Shown here: positions 15,329 through 26,822 of the stretch, piece after piece
Layout: each line of letters begins with the position of its first letter
Position numbering within the stretch: the stretch's first letter is position 1
Assembly (NCBI GenBank): GCA_947623455.1
Contig: OX392541.1
Span: forward strand, 5,222,701 to 5,286,700
Source: Mimachlamys varia
Lineage: Eukaryota > Mollusca > Bivalvia > Pectinida > Pectinidae
DNA length: 64,000 bases
Reading direction: 5' to 3'
Notes under the pieces: generated by a model
The model's database searches: none
Told to the model about the DNA's origin: nothing
The model's input: the letters and a program-made list of their open reading frames with translations, nothing else
Program-made: the position numbers and the translations under genes

Positions 15329-18300
15329 ACCCCCTCCATGCAAAACCCAGAATAAGATCGTAAACCCCCCCTCCAAGCACTATAACCCAGAATAAGACGG
15401 TAAAACCCCCCTCCAAGCACTACAACCCAGAATAAGACGGTAAAACCCCTCTCCAAGTACTACAACCCTAAATAAGACGGTAAAACCCCTCTCCAAGTAC
15501 TACAACCCAGAATAAGACGGTAAAACCCTCCTCCATGTACTACAACCCAGAATAAAACGGTAAAACCTCTCTCCAAGTACTACAACCCAGAATAAGACGG
15601 TAAAACCCTCCTCCAAGTACTACAACCCAGAATAAAACGGTAAAACCCCCCTCCAAGTACTACAACCCCGAATAAGACAGTAAAACCCCCCTCCAAGTAC
15701 TTTAACCCAGAATAAGACAGTAAAACCCCCCTCCAAGTACTACAACCCAGAATAAGACAGTAAAACCCCCCTCCAAGTACTATAACCCAGAATAAGACGG
15801 TAAAACCCCCATCCAAGTACTTCAACCCAGAATAAGACGGTAAAACCCCTCTCCAAGTACTACAACCCTGAATAAGACGGTAAAACCCCTCTCCAAGCAC
15901 TATAACCCAGAATAAGACGGTAAAACCCCTCTCCAAGTACTACAACCCTGAATAAGACGGTAAAACCCCTCTCCAAGCACTACAACCCAGAATAAGATAG
16001 TAAAACCCCTCTCCAAGCACTATAACCCAGAATAAGACGGTAAAACCCCCCTCCAAGCACTACAACCAAGAATAAGACGGTAAAACCCCTCTCCAAGTAC
16101 TACAACCCTGAATAAGACGGTAAAACCCCTCTCCAAGCACTACAACCCAGAATAAGACGGTAAAACCCCCCTCCAAGTACTATAACCCAGAATAAGACGG
16201 TAAAACCCCTCTCCAAGTACTACAACCCAGAATAAGACGGTAAAACCCCCATCCAAGTACTACAACCCTTAATAAGACGGTAAAACCCCTTCCAAGCACT
16301 ATAACCCTGAATAAGACGGTAAAACCCCCCTCCAAGTACTATAACCCTGAATAAGACGGTAAAACCCCCTCCAAGCACTATAACCCTGAATAAGACGGTA
16401 AAACCCCCTCCAAGTACTACAACCCAGAATAAGACGGTAAAACCCCCTCCAAGTACTACAACCCAGAATAAGACGGTAAAACCCCCTCCAAGCACTATAA
16501 CCCTGAATAAGACGGTAAAACCCCCTCCAAGTACTATAACCCAGAATAAGACGGTAAAACCCCCCTCCAAGTACTACAACCCAGAATAAGACGGTAAAAC
16601 CCCCCTCCAAGTACTCCAACCCAGAATAAGACGGTAAAACCTCCCTCCAAGTACTACAACCCAGAATAAGACGATAAAACCCCCTCCAAGCACTATAACC
16701 CTGAATAAGACGGTAAAACCCCCCTCCAAGTACTACAACCCAGAATAAGACGGTAAAACCCCCCTCCAAGTACTACAACCCAGAATAAGACGGAAAAACC
16801 CCCTCCAAGTACTACAACCCAGAATAAGACGGTAAAACCCCCTCCAAGTATTACAACCCAGAATAAGACGGTAAAACCCCCTCCAAGCACTATAACCCTG
16901 AATAAGACGGTAAAACCCCCATCCAAGTACTACAACCCAGAATAAGACGGTAAAACCCCCCTTCAAGTACTACAACCCAGAATAAGACCGTAAAACCCCC
17001 TCCAAGCACTACAACCCTGAATAAGACAGTAAAACCCCCCTCCAAGTTCTTTAACCCAGAATAAGACGGTAAAACCCCCCTCCAAGCACTATAACCAAGA
17101 ATAAGACGGTAAAACCCCCCTCCAAGCACTATAACCCAGAATAAGACGGTAAAACCCCCTCCAAGCACTATAACCCAGAATAAGACGGTAAAACCCCCCT
17201 CCAAGTACTATAACCCAGAACAAGACGGTAAAACCCCCCTCCAAACTCTATAACCCTGAATAAGACGGTTAAACCCCCTCCAAGCACTTTAACCCTGAAT
17301 AAGACGGTAAAACCCCCTCCAAGTACTACAACCCAGAATAAGACGGTAAAACCCCCTCCAAGTACTACAACCCAGAATAAGACGGTAAAACCCCCTCCAA
17401 GCACTATAACCCTGAATAAGACGGTAAAACCCCCTCCAAGTACTATAACCCAGAATAAGACAGTAAAACCCCCCTCCAAGTACTACAACCCAGAATAAGA
17501 CGGTAAAACCCCCCTCCAAGTACTCCAACCCAGAATAAGACGGTAAAACCCCCCTCCAAGTACTACAACCCAGAATAAGACGATAAAACCCCCTCCAAGC
17601 ACTATAACCCTGAATAAGACGGTAAAACCCCCCTCCAAGTACTACAACCCAGAATAAGACGGTAAAACCCCCCTCCAAGTACTACAACCCAGAATAAGAC
17701 GGTAAAACCCCCTCCAAGTACTACAACCCAGAATAAGACGGTAAAACCCCCTCCAAGTATTACAACCCAGAATAAGACGGTAAAACCCCCTCCAAGTACT
17801 ACAACCCTGAATAAGACGGTAAAACCCCCATCCAAGTACTACAACCCAGAATAAGACGGTAAAACCCCCCTCCAAGTACTACAACCAAGAATAAGACCGT
17901 AAAACCCCCTCCAAGCACTACAACCCTGAATAAGACAGTAAAACCCCCCTCCAAGTTCTATAACCCAGAATAAGACGGTAAAACCCCCCTCCAAGCACTA
18001 TAACCCAGAATAAGACGGTAAAACCCCCCTCCAAGCACTATAACCCAGAATAAGACGGTAAAACCCCCTCCAAGCACTATAACCCAGAATAAGACGGTAA
18101 AACCCCCCTCCAAGTACTATAACCCAGAATAAGACGGTAAAACCCCCCTCCAAACTCTATAACTCGGAATAAGACGGTAAAACCCCCTCCAAGTACTATA
18201 ACCTGGAATAAGACGGTAAAACCCCCCTCCAAGCACTATAACCCAGAATAAGATGGTAAAACCCCCTCCAAGTACTTTAACCCTGAATAAGACGGTAAAA

Positions 18301-19830
18301 CCCCCCTCCAAGCACTATAACCCAGAATAAGACGGTAAGACCCCTCCAAGTACTACAACCCTGAATAAGACGGTAAACCCCCCTCCAAGCACTATAACCC
18401 AGAATAAGACGGTAAAACCCCTCTCCAAGCACTATAACCCTGAATAAGACGGTAAAACCCCCTCCAAGTACTACAACCCTGAATAAGACGGTAAAACCCC
18501 CCTCCAAGCACTATATCCCAGAATAAGACGGTAAAACCCCCCTCAAAGTACTACAACCCAGAATAAGACGGTAAAACCCCCTCCAAGTACTACAACCCAG
18601 AATAAGACGGTAAAACCCCCTCCAAGTACTACAACCCAGAATAAGACAGTAAACCCCCCTCCAAGTACTACAACCCAGAATAAGACAGTAAAACCCCCCT
18701 CCAAGTACTACAACCCAGAATAAGACAGTAAAACCCCCTCCAAGCACTATAACCCAGAATAAGACCGTAAAACCCCCTCCAAGTACTACAACCCTAAATA
18801 AGACGGTAAAACCCCCTCCAAGCATTATAACCCAGAATAAGACGGTAAAACCCCCCTCCAAGTACTACAACCCAGAATAAGACGGTAAAACCCCCCTCCA
18901 AGCACTATAACCCAGAATAAGATGGTAAAACCCCCCTCCAAGTACTTCAACCCAGAATAAGACGGTAAAACCCCCTCCAAGCACTATAACCCAGAATAAG
19001 ACGGTAAAACCCCTCTCCAAGTACTACAACCCAGAATAAGACGGTAAAACCCCCCTCCAAGTACTACAACCCAGAATAAGACGGTAAAACCCCCTCCAAG
19101 CACTACAACCCAGAATAAGACGGTAAAACCCCCCTCCAAGCACTATAACCCAGATTAAGACGGTAAAACCCCCCTCCAAGCAGAACAACCCTGAAAAAGA
19201 CGGTAAACCCCCCTCCAAGTACTACAACCCTGAATAAGACGGTAAAATCCCCTCCAAGCACTATAACCCAGAATAAGACAGTTAAACCCCCTCCAAGTAC
19301 TACAACCCTGAATAAGACGGTAAAACCCCCCTCCAAGCACTATAACCCAGAATAAGACGGTAAAACCCCCATCCAAGCACTATAACCCAGAATAAGATGG
19401 TAAAACCCCCCTCCAAGCACTATAACCCAGATTAAGACGGTAAAACCCTACTCCAAGCACTATAACCCAGATTAAGACGGTAAAACCCCCCTCCAAGTAC
19501 TATAACCCAGAATAAGACGGTAAACCCCCCCTCCAAGTACTATAACCCAGAATAAGACAGTACACCCCCCTCCAAGTACTATAACCCAGAATAAGACGGT
19601 AAAACCCCCCTCCAAGTACTATAACCCAGAATAAGACGGTAAACCCCCCTCCAAGTACTATAACCCAGAATAAGACAGTAAACCCCCCTCCAATTACTAT
19701 AACCTAGAATAAGACTGTAAAACCCCCATCCAAGTACTATAACCCAGAATAAGACAGTAAACCCCCCTCCAAGTACTACAACCCTGAATAAGACGTTAAA
19801 CCCCCCTCCAAGCATAACAACCAAGAATAA
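15329..19830. repeat. 39/40-bp minisatellite, ~114 copies
   Basis: Core words are cagaataagacggtaaaac and ctccaagtactacaac. Monomer length is 38-40 bp depending on the number of C residues in the C4-C7 tract. Because 39-bp stretches stay in frame and 40-bp stretches do not, the minus strand shows many short open frames of a 13-residue type (GGGFTVLFWVVVL). These are shadows. A ~909-bp segment is tandemly duplicated (see findings). The last copies before 19830 are diverged. Confidence 0.96.
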
Positions 19831-20300
19831 AGATTGATCCCATTCTGTCTTGCTTACCATTGATTAAAAAGAACGTGTTTGTAACGATTTTTTTAATAAA
19901 TATATCTATACATGTATTTATGCTAAGCAATATTGGCGGTAAGTAAGGTTTTACTATGCAACGAACTAGATTAACAGAAAAATATAATTGTTCTATGAGA
20001 GACGTTTGTATCAAGATAATATTTACACATCTGTTTTATTCAAAGACATAATTTTAAGTGGCGTTATTTTTGGCTTAATTTTTAATTGTGTTTAACTAGG
20101 AGATTGAAACAAATATCAATATTCGACAATTTACATACATTGAGTTTTGAAAATAAATATCAGTATTCGATATTGTAAGAATATGGAGCAAATGGAATAA
20201 GTTTGGATACAAATATATACTGAAACTTTCTCCGCCGAGCAATCCAAATTTTCAGTTTTCAATTTACTTGTCGATATCCTTTTATAAATGTACATGGGCC
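19831..20300. other. Unique AT-rich spacer
   Basis: Sequence between the 39/40-bp and 37-bp arrays. Short minus-strand frames of 60-72 codons lack recognisable domains. No gene is supported. Confidence 0.55.
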
Positions 20301-22058
20301 AAGGTATTATCAAATACAGGACTAGCAGTCTAACATTGAGGTATTATCAAATACAGGACTAGCAGTCTAACATTGAGGTATTATCAAATACAGGACTAGC
20401 AGTCTAACATTGAGGTATTATCAAATACAGGACTAGCAGTCTAACATTGAGGTATTATCAAATACAGGACTAGCAGTCTAACATTGGGGTATTATCAAAT
20501 ACAGGACTAGCAGTCTAATATGAAGGTATTACCAAATACAGGACTAGCAGTCTAACATTGAGATATTATCAAATACAGGACTAGCAGTCTAACATTGAGG
20601 TATTATCAAATACAGGAGTCTAACATTGAGGTATTATCAAATACAGGACTAGCAGTCTAACATTGAGGTATTATCAAATACAGGACTAGCAGTCTAACAT
20701 TGAGGTATTATCAAATACAGGACTAGCAGTCTAACATTGGGGTATTATCAAATACAGGACTAGCAGTCTAACATTGAGGTATTATCAAATACAGGACTAG
20801 CAGTCTAACATTGAGGTATTATCAAATACAGGACTAGCAGTCTAACATTGAGGTATTATCAAATACAGGACTAGCAGTCTAACATTGAGGTATTATCAAA
20901 TACAGGACTAGCAGTCTAACATTGAGGTATTATTATCAAATACAGGACTAGCCGTATAGCATTGAGGTACAGTGTATAATCAAATACAGGACTAGCCGTA
21001 TAGCATTGAGGTACAGTGTATTATCAAATACAGGACTAGCCGTATAGCATTGAGGTACAGTGTATAATCAAATACAGGACTAGCCGTATAGCATTGAGGT
21101 ACAGTGTATAATCAAATACAGGACTAGCCGTATAGCATTGAGGTACAGTGTATAATCAAATACAGGACTAGCAGTCTAATATTAAGGTATTATTAAATAC
21201 AGGACTAGCAGTCTAGCATTGAGGTATAATCAAATACAGGACTAGCAGTCTAACATTGAGGTATTATCAAATACAGGACTAGCAGTCTAACATTGAGGTA
21301 TTATCAAATACAGGACTAGCAGTCTAACATTGGGGTATTATCAAATACAGGACTAGCAGTCTAACATTGAGGTATTATCAAATACAGGACTAGCAGTCTA
21401 ACATTGAGGTATTATCAAATACAGGACTAGCAGTCTAACATTGAGGTATTATCAAATACAGGACTAGCAGTCTAACATTGAGGTATTATCAAATACAGGA
21501 CTAGCAGTCTAACATTGAGGTATTATCAAATACAGGACTAGCAGTCTAACATTGAGGTATTATCAAATACAGGACTAGCAGTCTAACATTGAGGTATTAT
21601 CAAATACAGGACTAGCAGTCTAACATTGAGGTATTATCAAATACAGGACTAGCAGTCTAACATTGAGGTATTATCAAATACAGGACTAGCCGTATAGCAT
21701 TGAGGTACAGTGTATAATCAAATACAGGACTAGCAGTTTAACATTGAGGTATAATCAAATACAGGACTAGCAGTCTAACATTGAGGTATTATCAAATACA
21801 GGACTAGCCGTATAGCATTGAGGTATTATCAAATACAGGACTAGCAGTCTAACATTGAGGTATTATCAAATACAGGACTAGCCGTATAGCATTGAGGTAC
21901 AGTGTATAATCAAATACAGGACTAGCAGTCTAACATTGAGGTATTATCAAATACAGGACTAGCAGTCTAACATTGAGGTATTATCAAATACAGGACTAGC
22001 AGTCTAACATTGAGGTATTATCAAATACAGGAGTCTAGCATTGATGTATTATCAAATA
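20301..22058. repeat. 37-bp minisatellite with a 44-bp variant
   Basis: Unit ggtattatcaaatacaggac followed by tagcagtctaacattga; starts at 20303 and 20340 give 37 bp. A 44-bp variant (tagccgtatagcattga plus ggtacagtgtataatc) is clustered around 20935-21165 and recurs singly near 21690, 21810 and 21885. The 37-bp copies are nearly identical, suggesting recent amplification. Confidence 0.96.
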
Positions 22059-23367
22059 TTATCATAAATTTGGAATTAAACAATATTACTAGCACTTCGA
22101 ATATATTTATTTATTTATATCGGTCGTTATGTACACGCATTGACACAGTGATCTGGTTGTGACTCGGTCCGACGTCGGGCGTTACAACTGCAGAGCGCCG
22201 CCATGTTTGCGTTACCGTCAAAGAATTTCGAATGGGCATCATTACAACCGAAAGTAATCAGAGGAAATAGATCCAATATATGCTCCATGTTTCAAAATCT
22301 GAAGGAACCAAACAACGATCGTCAGCGAATATGTATTGTTCTGAAACGTTGACCACGAACGACGCAATATTTGAACAAATATCAATCCACCGAGCCTTTT
22401 TTCACTGCGTATACGCTAACTTATTTGTTTACTTAGCTCAAGAAGGGAGGGGTGTCAATGTACTGTTGTAACAATCACATTCTAAATAGTTATGTCAGAG
22501 AGTTTCCCTTCAGATATACACCAACGTTTTAATAAGAGTGTTCCTATTTGTAATACTTTGCTGGTCGTATGGGTCGATATATCAAGCCTTAGAAAGACAC
22601 CATCCTTTTGTCAGCATAAACGATATTGTACATGTTCATCAGTGTCCAGTTTATATAATTATCGAGTTTAAAGTATAAAGATTTATCAATCGTGAGATTG
22701 AGTAAGAAAAAGAAACTTGTCTAAGGAGATGTGGCTTGTTAATTATATATGACGTCAGAGTAATAGTTCCACTTAATCACTACAACTACGAAAATAAGTC
22801 CATCACTAAAATTATCATTCACACAGTATCAGGCGAAGAACAGCTGATTGACGTATTAAAAGGAAATGTACGAAATTATTGATATAATTTCTATCTAAAC
22901 TAGGCTACACGTACAGCTGGGACACGTCATGTGGTTTATATACACCATCTCACTATTATACATTGGGTTCAACTAAAGGGATTCTGGCCAATGTATCACA
23001 TACCGTTGTATATTGCATTTGAACCGCCATTAAAAACGTTTGATATCTCACTATAAATATACGATAAAGGTAATATGGTGTAAGTTAATGAAGCGACACA
23101 CACCCTTTGATTTATAACTACTTTTCACTTTTTATTCTGTCCCTAGTTTAATCGATAGTTTTGTTGACGCCTGGGTATTCCCTGTTTTTTTTATTATAAT
23201 TTTTATACATATGTAATGTAGTAGACTAGCCAAGTATACAATAAAAAGTAAGGGGTTTGATATATTAGTTAGATATATATCTATATATTACATAACAGGA
23301 GGTAAGTTGTTGACTTTTTTCAATATAGTTCTCTACATTATAAAATAGGCGGGTATTGATTTGAATT
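22059..23367. other. Low-copy region with few signals
   Basis: About 1.3 kb of non-tandem sequence. It holds a short ORF with a good initiation context (22203-22352, separate entry) and a perfect CRE octamer TGACGTCA at 22750-22757. No long exon or transposon is evident. Confidence 0.5.
22203..22352 (+). CDS. Short ORF with strong Kozak context, function unknown
   Basis: The ATG sits in gccgccATGttt, a textbook vertebrate-style Kozak context that also resembles a reversed YY1 site. The frame runs 49 codons (MFALPSKNFEWASLQ at the start) to a TGA. I recognise no domain and see no signal peptide or membrane segment. A frame starting at 22280 overlaps it in another register. It may be the start of a first exon, a short upstream ORF or chance. 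Support is limited to the context and the locally higher GC content. Confidence 0.15.
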   Translation: MFALPSKNFEWASLQPKVIRGNRSNICSMFQNLKEPNNDRQRICIVLKR

Positions 23368-23586
23368 GGCGGTGGCCGAGTGGTTAAGGTGTCCCGACAT
23401 TCTAACACTAGTCCTCCACCTCTGGGTTGCGAATTCGAATTCAACGTGGGGCAGTTGCCAGGTGCTAACCGTAGGTCGATGGTTTTTCTCCGGGTTCTCC
23501 GGCTTTCCTCCACCTCCAAAACCTGACACGTCCTTAAATTACCCTGGCTATTAATAGGACGTAAAAAATAAACCAAAACTAAACCA
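23368..23586 (+). mobile_element. tRNA-derived SINE (bivalve type)
   Basis: The head ggcggtggccgagtggttaa looks like a class II (Leu/Ser-like) tRNA 5' half. Box A is tggccgagtgg at 23373-23383. A degraded box B (gaattcgaattc) lies at about 23431-23442, and the body after it is GC-richer, with tttctccgggttctccggc. The 3' part reads ttaataggac followed by an A-rich tail (gtaaaaaataaacc). Similar tRNA-headed SINEs with this head and a cctccacctcc body are common in bivalve genomes (established knowledge of the family; the exact subfamily is not assigned). The weak box B suggests an old copy. Small frames on both strands here are artefacts. Confidence 0.85.
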
Positions 23587-23691
23587 GTTAGAGGAAAGTG
23601 ATTGAATATCTATATTTTTTTATATCAAACAATATCAAACAATAGGAGAGCACTGATTTGATATACTGAATCAATATATTTATATCATAAA

Positions 23692-23906
23692 GCAAGGGGT
23701 GACGTATTACTTAACTTTACAACAGGGGGTGACGTATTACTCACTATACAACAAGGGGTGACGTATTACTTTACTATACAACAGGATGTGACGTACATTG
23801 TATCACTCACTATACAACAGGATGTGACGTATTACTCACTATACAAAAAGGAGTGACATATTATTTTACTTTACAATATGATGTGACGTTTTATTTCACT
23901 ATACAC
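23692..23906. repeat. ~30-bp repeat, 7 copies with CRE half-sites
   Basis: Seven diverged units of 29-36 bp of the form aaggggtgacgtattac plus tcactatacaac. Six of seven keep an exact TGACGT (23700, 23730, 23759, 23789, 23825, 23884); the remaining copy has tgacat. The conserved hexamer inside otherwise drifting copies is the notable point. Confidence 0.85.
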
Positions 23907-25458
23907 TTTGAGGTAGATGATTGGAACTATTCCTTTATATCTAACAATAAAAGTTAGACGAGATATCGGAAATACATCTGCATGTTATTCATTAAGTTCG
24001 CGAGTTGAAATGTTTAAATACAAACGCTTGTTAAATTTCGACATGTCATTCAATATAGGAGTAATTTTTATATATATATATATATCTAGTAATACAATGT
24101 ACTTATATAATACCAAAACTATACGCTATTCGATAGATATCTCTATTATATATAATGTGTTAGTGATTTGATCTGTAACTTTATTACTACAACACGAGGT
24201 TGGTGATAAATTACTACAACACGAGGTTGGTGATAAATTACTACAATTTACATGAAATTAATCACTTGCGTTATTAGCTTGTTTCTTTTAAAGCGGACAC
24301 GTACCTCATCATTAATCTGATTTTACGTAATAAGAGATAAGCCATGTCATCAGCTACTTTGTTTCAAATAATAGGAGTAAACCATTGGCGGCTATTCAAG
24401 TATATGATATATAAACCAAAGGGTCCGGGGTCCATGCCAGGGATTATCGATTCAGACTCTAGACTCTATAGTCTACAGCTTCCGAACTTTACGTTGAAGT
24501 CACGGGTTGTGGTATACATAGGTAGTATGACGTCATAATTACAAGCGTCATACAGTCTTGCCCATCTGAACTATTACTTCACAATGACGAGAGTCGCGAG
24601 AATATCTTCCTTTATAAAAGCCTGCACACGCCATAGCTTTACAATGCACATTAATAACATTTCTGCAATGTTGCATCACATTGTGGTGAAACTTGACGAG
24701 GAGTTGGGTATATCAAGAAAAATCCCCCTTCACGATTACTTAGCAATTATAAGCATTATTTAATCAACTTGTTTGAGGCTGTTCATAAACGTTCGATATG
24801 GTACCACTTTTACTGGAAACCAACAGTCATGAATAAAATCGATACACGACATCAGGGTTTAGAATTGAATTATAAAACCGTGTTAAAACTAATTTCGCAA
24901 CTCCAAAAATGGCTAAACATATTGGCATACATTAATCCAGCCGTCATTGCTTCTGTTTCTGTGTAAATTATTCACTTATTGGAATTCTAATGAGGATTAC
25001 AACGTTACATTTCAATGGAGAAGCACATTTTACTTCCTGTATATAAGTGATCCGTGCGAACTCTTTTATTAGAGAACAATGTTGATAAAAATGGAAATTG
25101 GACCGGGGTAGTTTTTAATCATATGTTGTTTTGTTTTCTGGCGTCTCAAATAAAGTCCCAGTTATCACGGAATATCTAGAGGGTTATTTAGAGTTAAGAT
25201 TACCATCCATCTTTACAACAAACATGTGGTTGTTCATTCGACCTATTTTGCAGTTCATTGTTGAAAATGTTTAGAAATGGATGTTACTTCAAACTTACGA
25301 GTCAATCATACCTTGGAGTAAGTAAACGCATCTGCATAAAATACAACACTGAAGTCGTATGTCTACCGCCGCTTTGTCCATATTATACAATGAACTACAC
25401 CGGAGTGAGTTCCTAATAAATCAGGGTTTACATATTGTTATAGTAAATGACACAAAAT
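23907..25458. other. Low-copy region, probable intron or intergenic DNA
   Basis: Contains a TA run at about 24066-24086, a 27-bp repeat of 2.5 copies at 24182-24252 (ttactacaacacgaggttgg unit) and a perfect 12-bp palindrome tatgacgtcata at 24526-24537 with a CRE core. Plus-strand frames of 64-84 codons have no recognisable domain. If the exon at 25465-25519 is real, this would be intron 1 of that minus-strand gene. Confidence 0.45.
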
Positions 25459-25464
25459 ACTTAC

Positions 25465-25519
25465 CCAAGCAGACATGCAGTGACATCATCAGAAACAGTC
25501 CACACCAACCCAGCTCCAT
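25465..25519 (-). CDS. Candidate first coding exon encoding a signal peptide
   Basis: On the minus strand an ATG at 25519 opens MELGWCGLFLMMSLHVCLG, a short n-region plus hydrophobic core typical of a secretory signal peptide. The frame has an in-frame TAA two codons before AGT-ATG. After 18 codons plus one base the sequence reads TTGG|GTAAGTATT, a perfect GTAAGT donor (25464-25459), giving a phase 1 intron, the usual phase after a signal-peptide exon. A TATA box lies about 95 bp upstream (separate entry). One 5-codon upstream ORF begins at about 25563 in the presumed leader. The following exons were not found on the minus strand of the window, so the protein identity is unknown. It could be any secreted or membrane protein. 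Confidence 0.5.
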
Positions 25520-25613
25520 ACTAGATTAAATAATCTGGGCAAATATCACAATAAATATTTCATCGGAGAATTCGGTGTTCGGTCGATATCTTATTGATTT
25601 CAGCTTTTTTCAT

Positions 25614-25620
25614 CTTTATA
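25614..25620 (-). promoter_or_regulatory. TATA box for the 25.5-kb signal-peptide exon
   Basis: The minus strand reads TATAAAG after a T/A-rich stretch. A start site about 30 bp downstream would fall near 25588 at a TCAATAA initiator-like sequence, leaving a leader of about 70 nt before the ATG at 25519. Spacing is good, but AT-rich DNA makes chance TATA boxes common. Confidence 0.35.
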
Positions 25621-25982
25621 CTTTTGAAAAAAAAAACCACAACTTTATTTTAGTTTGAAATTATCCTCATAATTAAAGGAACGACACAATATTTCCTCGG
25701 TATAACTTTCAACTAATTGACTTTTCTTGGCTCATGTTCCGCCATATTCATCCGTTTGTAATTTGTACTTGCATAGCATCCCTTTCCATGTTAACAGTCC
25801 GGTTAAGTCCCTGCGTGTTTGAACATTCATAACACGTTGAAAACTGCCACGATTCTTTCTTCCTGTTGCTTTATTTTGCCTTGTTATGTGTTTCTCCTGC
25901 TGCTACGCTTCATCCTTCAGTCATTCTAGGTTATTTCCTTTATCTCTATCACTGTTTAACTCTTGACTTATTCGCTACTGTT

Positions 25983-26318
25983 TAGGACGTCCGTATCCAG
26001 GCCTCCTACGAATGTCAGGTCACGTTACACGTCCGTATCCATGCCTCCTACGAATGTCTGGTCACGTTACACGTCCGTATCCAGGCCTCCTCCTAATGGC
26101 TGGTCACGTTACACGTCCGTATCCAGACCTCCTCATATCTGGTCACGTTACACGTCCGTATCCAGGCCTCCTTATATCTGGTCACGTTACACGTCCGTAT
26201 CCAGACCTCCTCCTAATGTATGGTCACGTTACACGTCCGTATCCAAGCCTCATCCTAATGTCTGGTCACGTTATACGTCCGTATCCAGGCTTTCTAATGT
26301 TTGATCACGTTACACTCA
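25983..26318. repeat. 42/39-bp repeat, ~8 copies, open in two frames
   Basis: Units contain gtcacgttacacgtccgtat followed by ccaggcctcctcctaatgtctg. Most are 42 bp; two copies lack 3 bp (cctcatatctgg) and are 39 bp. Since all lengths are multiples of three, two plus-strand frames stay open (25963-26304 with repeats of RYTSVSRPP, and 26012-26479 with GHVTRPYP). No signal peptide or known domain is present, so I treat it as a minisatellite. Confidence 0.85.
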
Positions 26319-26822
26319 TTGATTGCTTGTGTGTCACGTTTCCCCAGTACTTTGTATTTGGAATCCATCCTTTAATTGTAGTCTACATCAGGTCCCTCAG
26401 CGGTACCACTGTGTCGTGTTGGTCTGTCAATAAAGGTGTATTTGTGACGTCTGGTTTGATTGGTGTATCGGTGATATAGATCTCCCACAGGAATCATTAG
26501 CACTATGGCTATATACAAGTTAGACACAGTAATCAACACCAGCTCAGTCGTATGGCTTACCTTTATCTATACAGTGTTCATTGTTCATAGGTAACTCAAT
26601 AATTCATGTTAAAAACGTTGGTCGTTGTAATTCGGGTTCCACGAGAGATAGACAGCGAGAGAGAGACAGACAGAGAGAGCGAGGAGTTTGGGATATCTCT
26701 TTCTAGAGCGTGTTCAATCAAAACGAAATTTCAACATAAAGACTAAAAGACATTAACAAGAAAAACAGACCTAAAGTCAAACCAAAGTAACAGAGAGGAC
26801 CACCAACAACATAAACTGAAAA
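26319..26822. other. Unique spacer with a GA-rich microsatellite
   Basis: Non-tandem sequence. A degenerate gagagagacagacagagaga tract lies at about 26643-26684. No gene is supported. Confidence 0.55.

Noticed and set aside
23368..23450. Functional tRNA-Leu or tRNA-Ser gene
   Set aside because: Box B is degraded, the acceptor stem does not close, and the sequence continues into a SINE body and A-rich tail.
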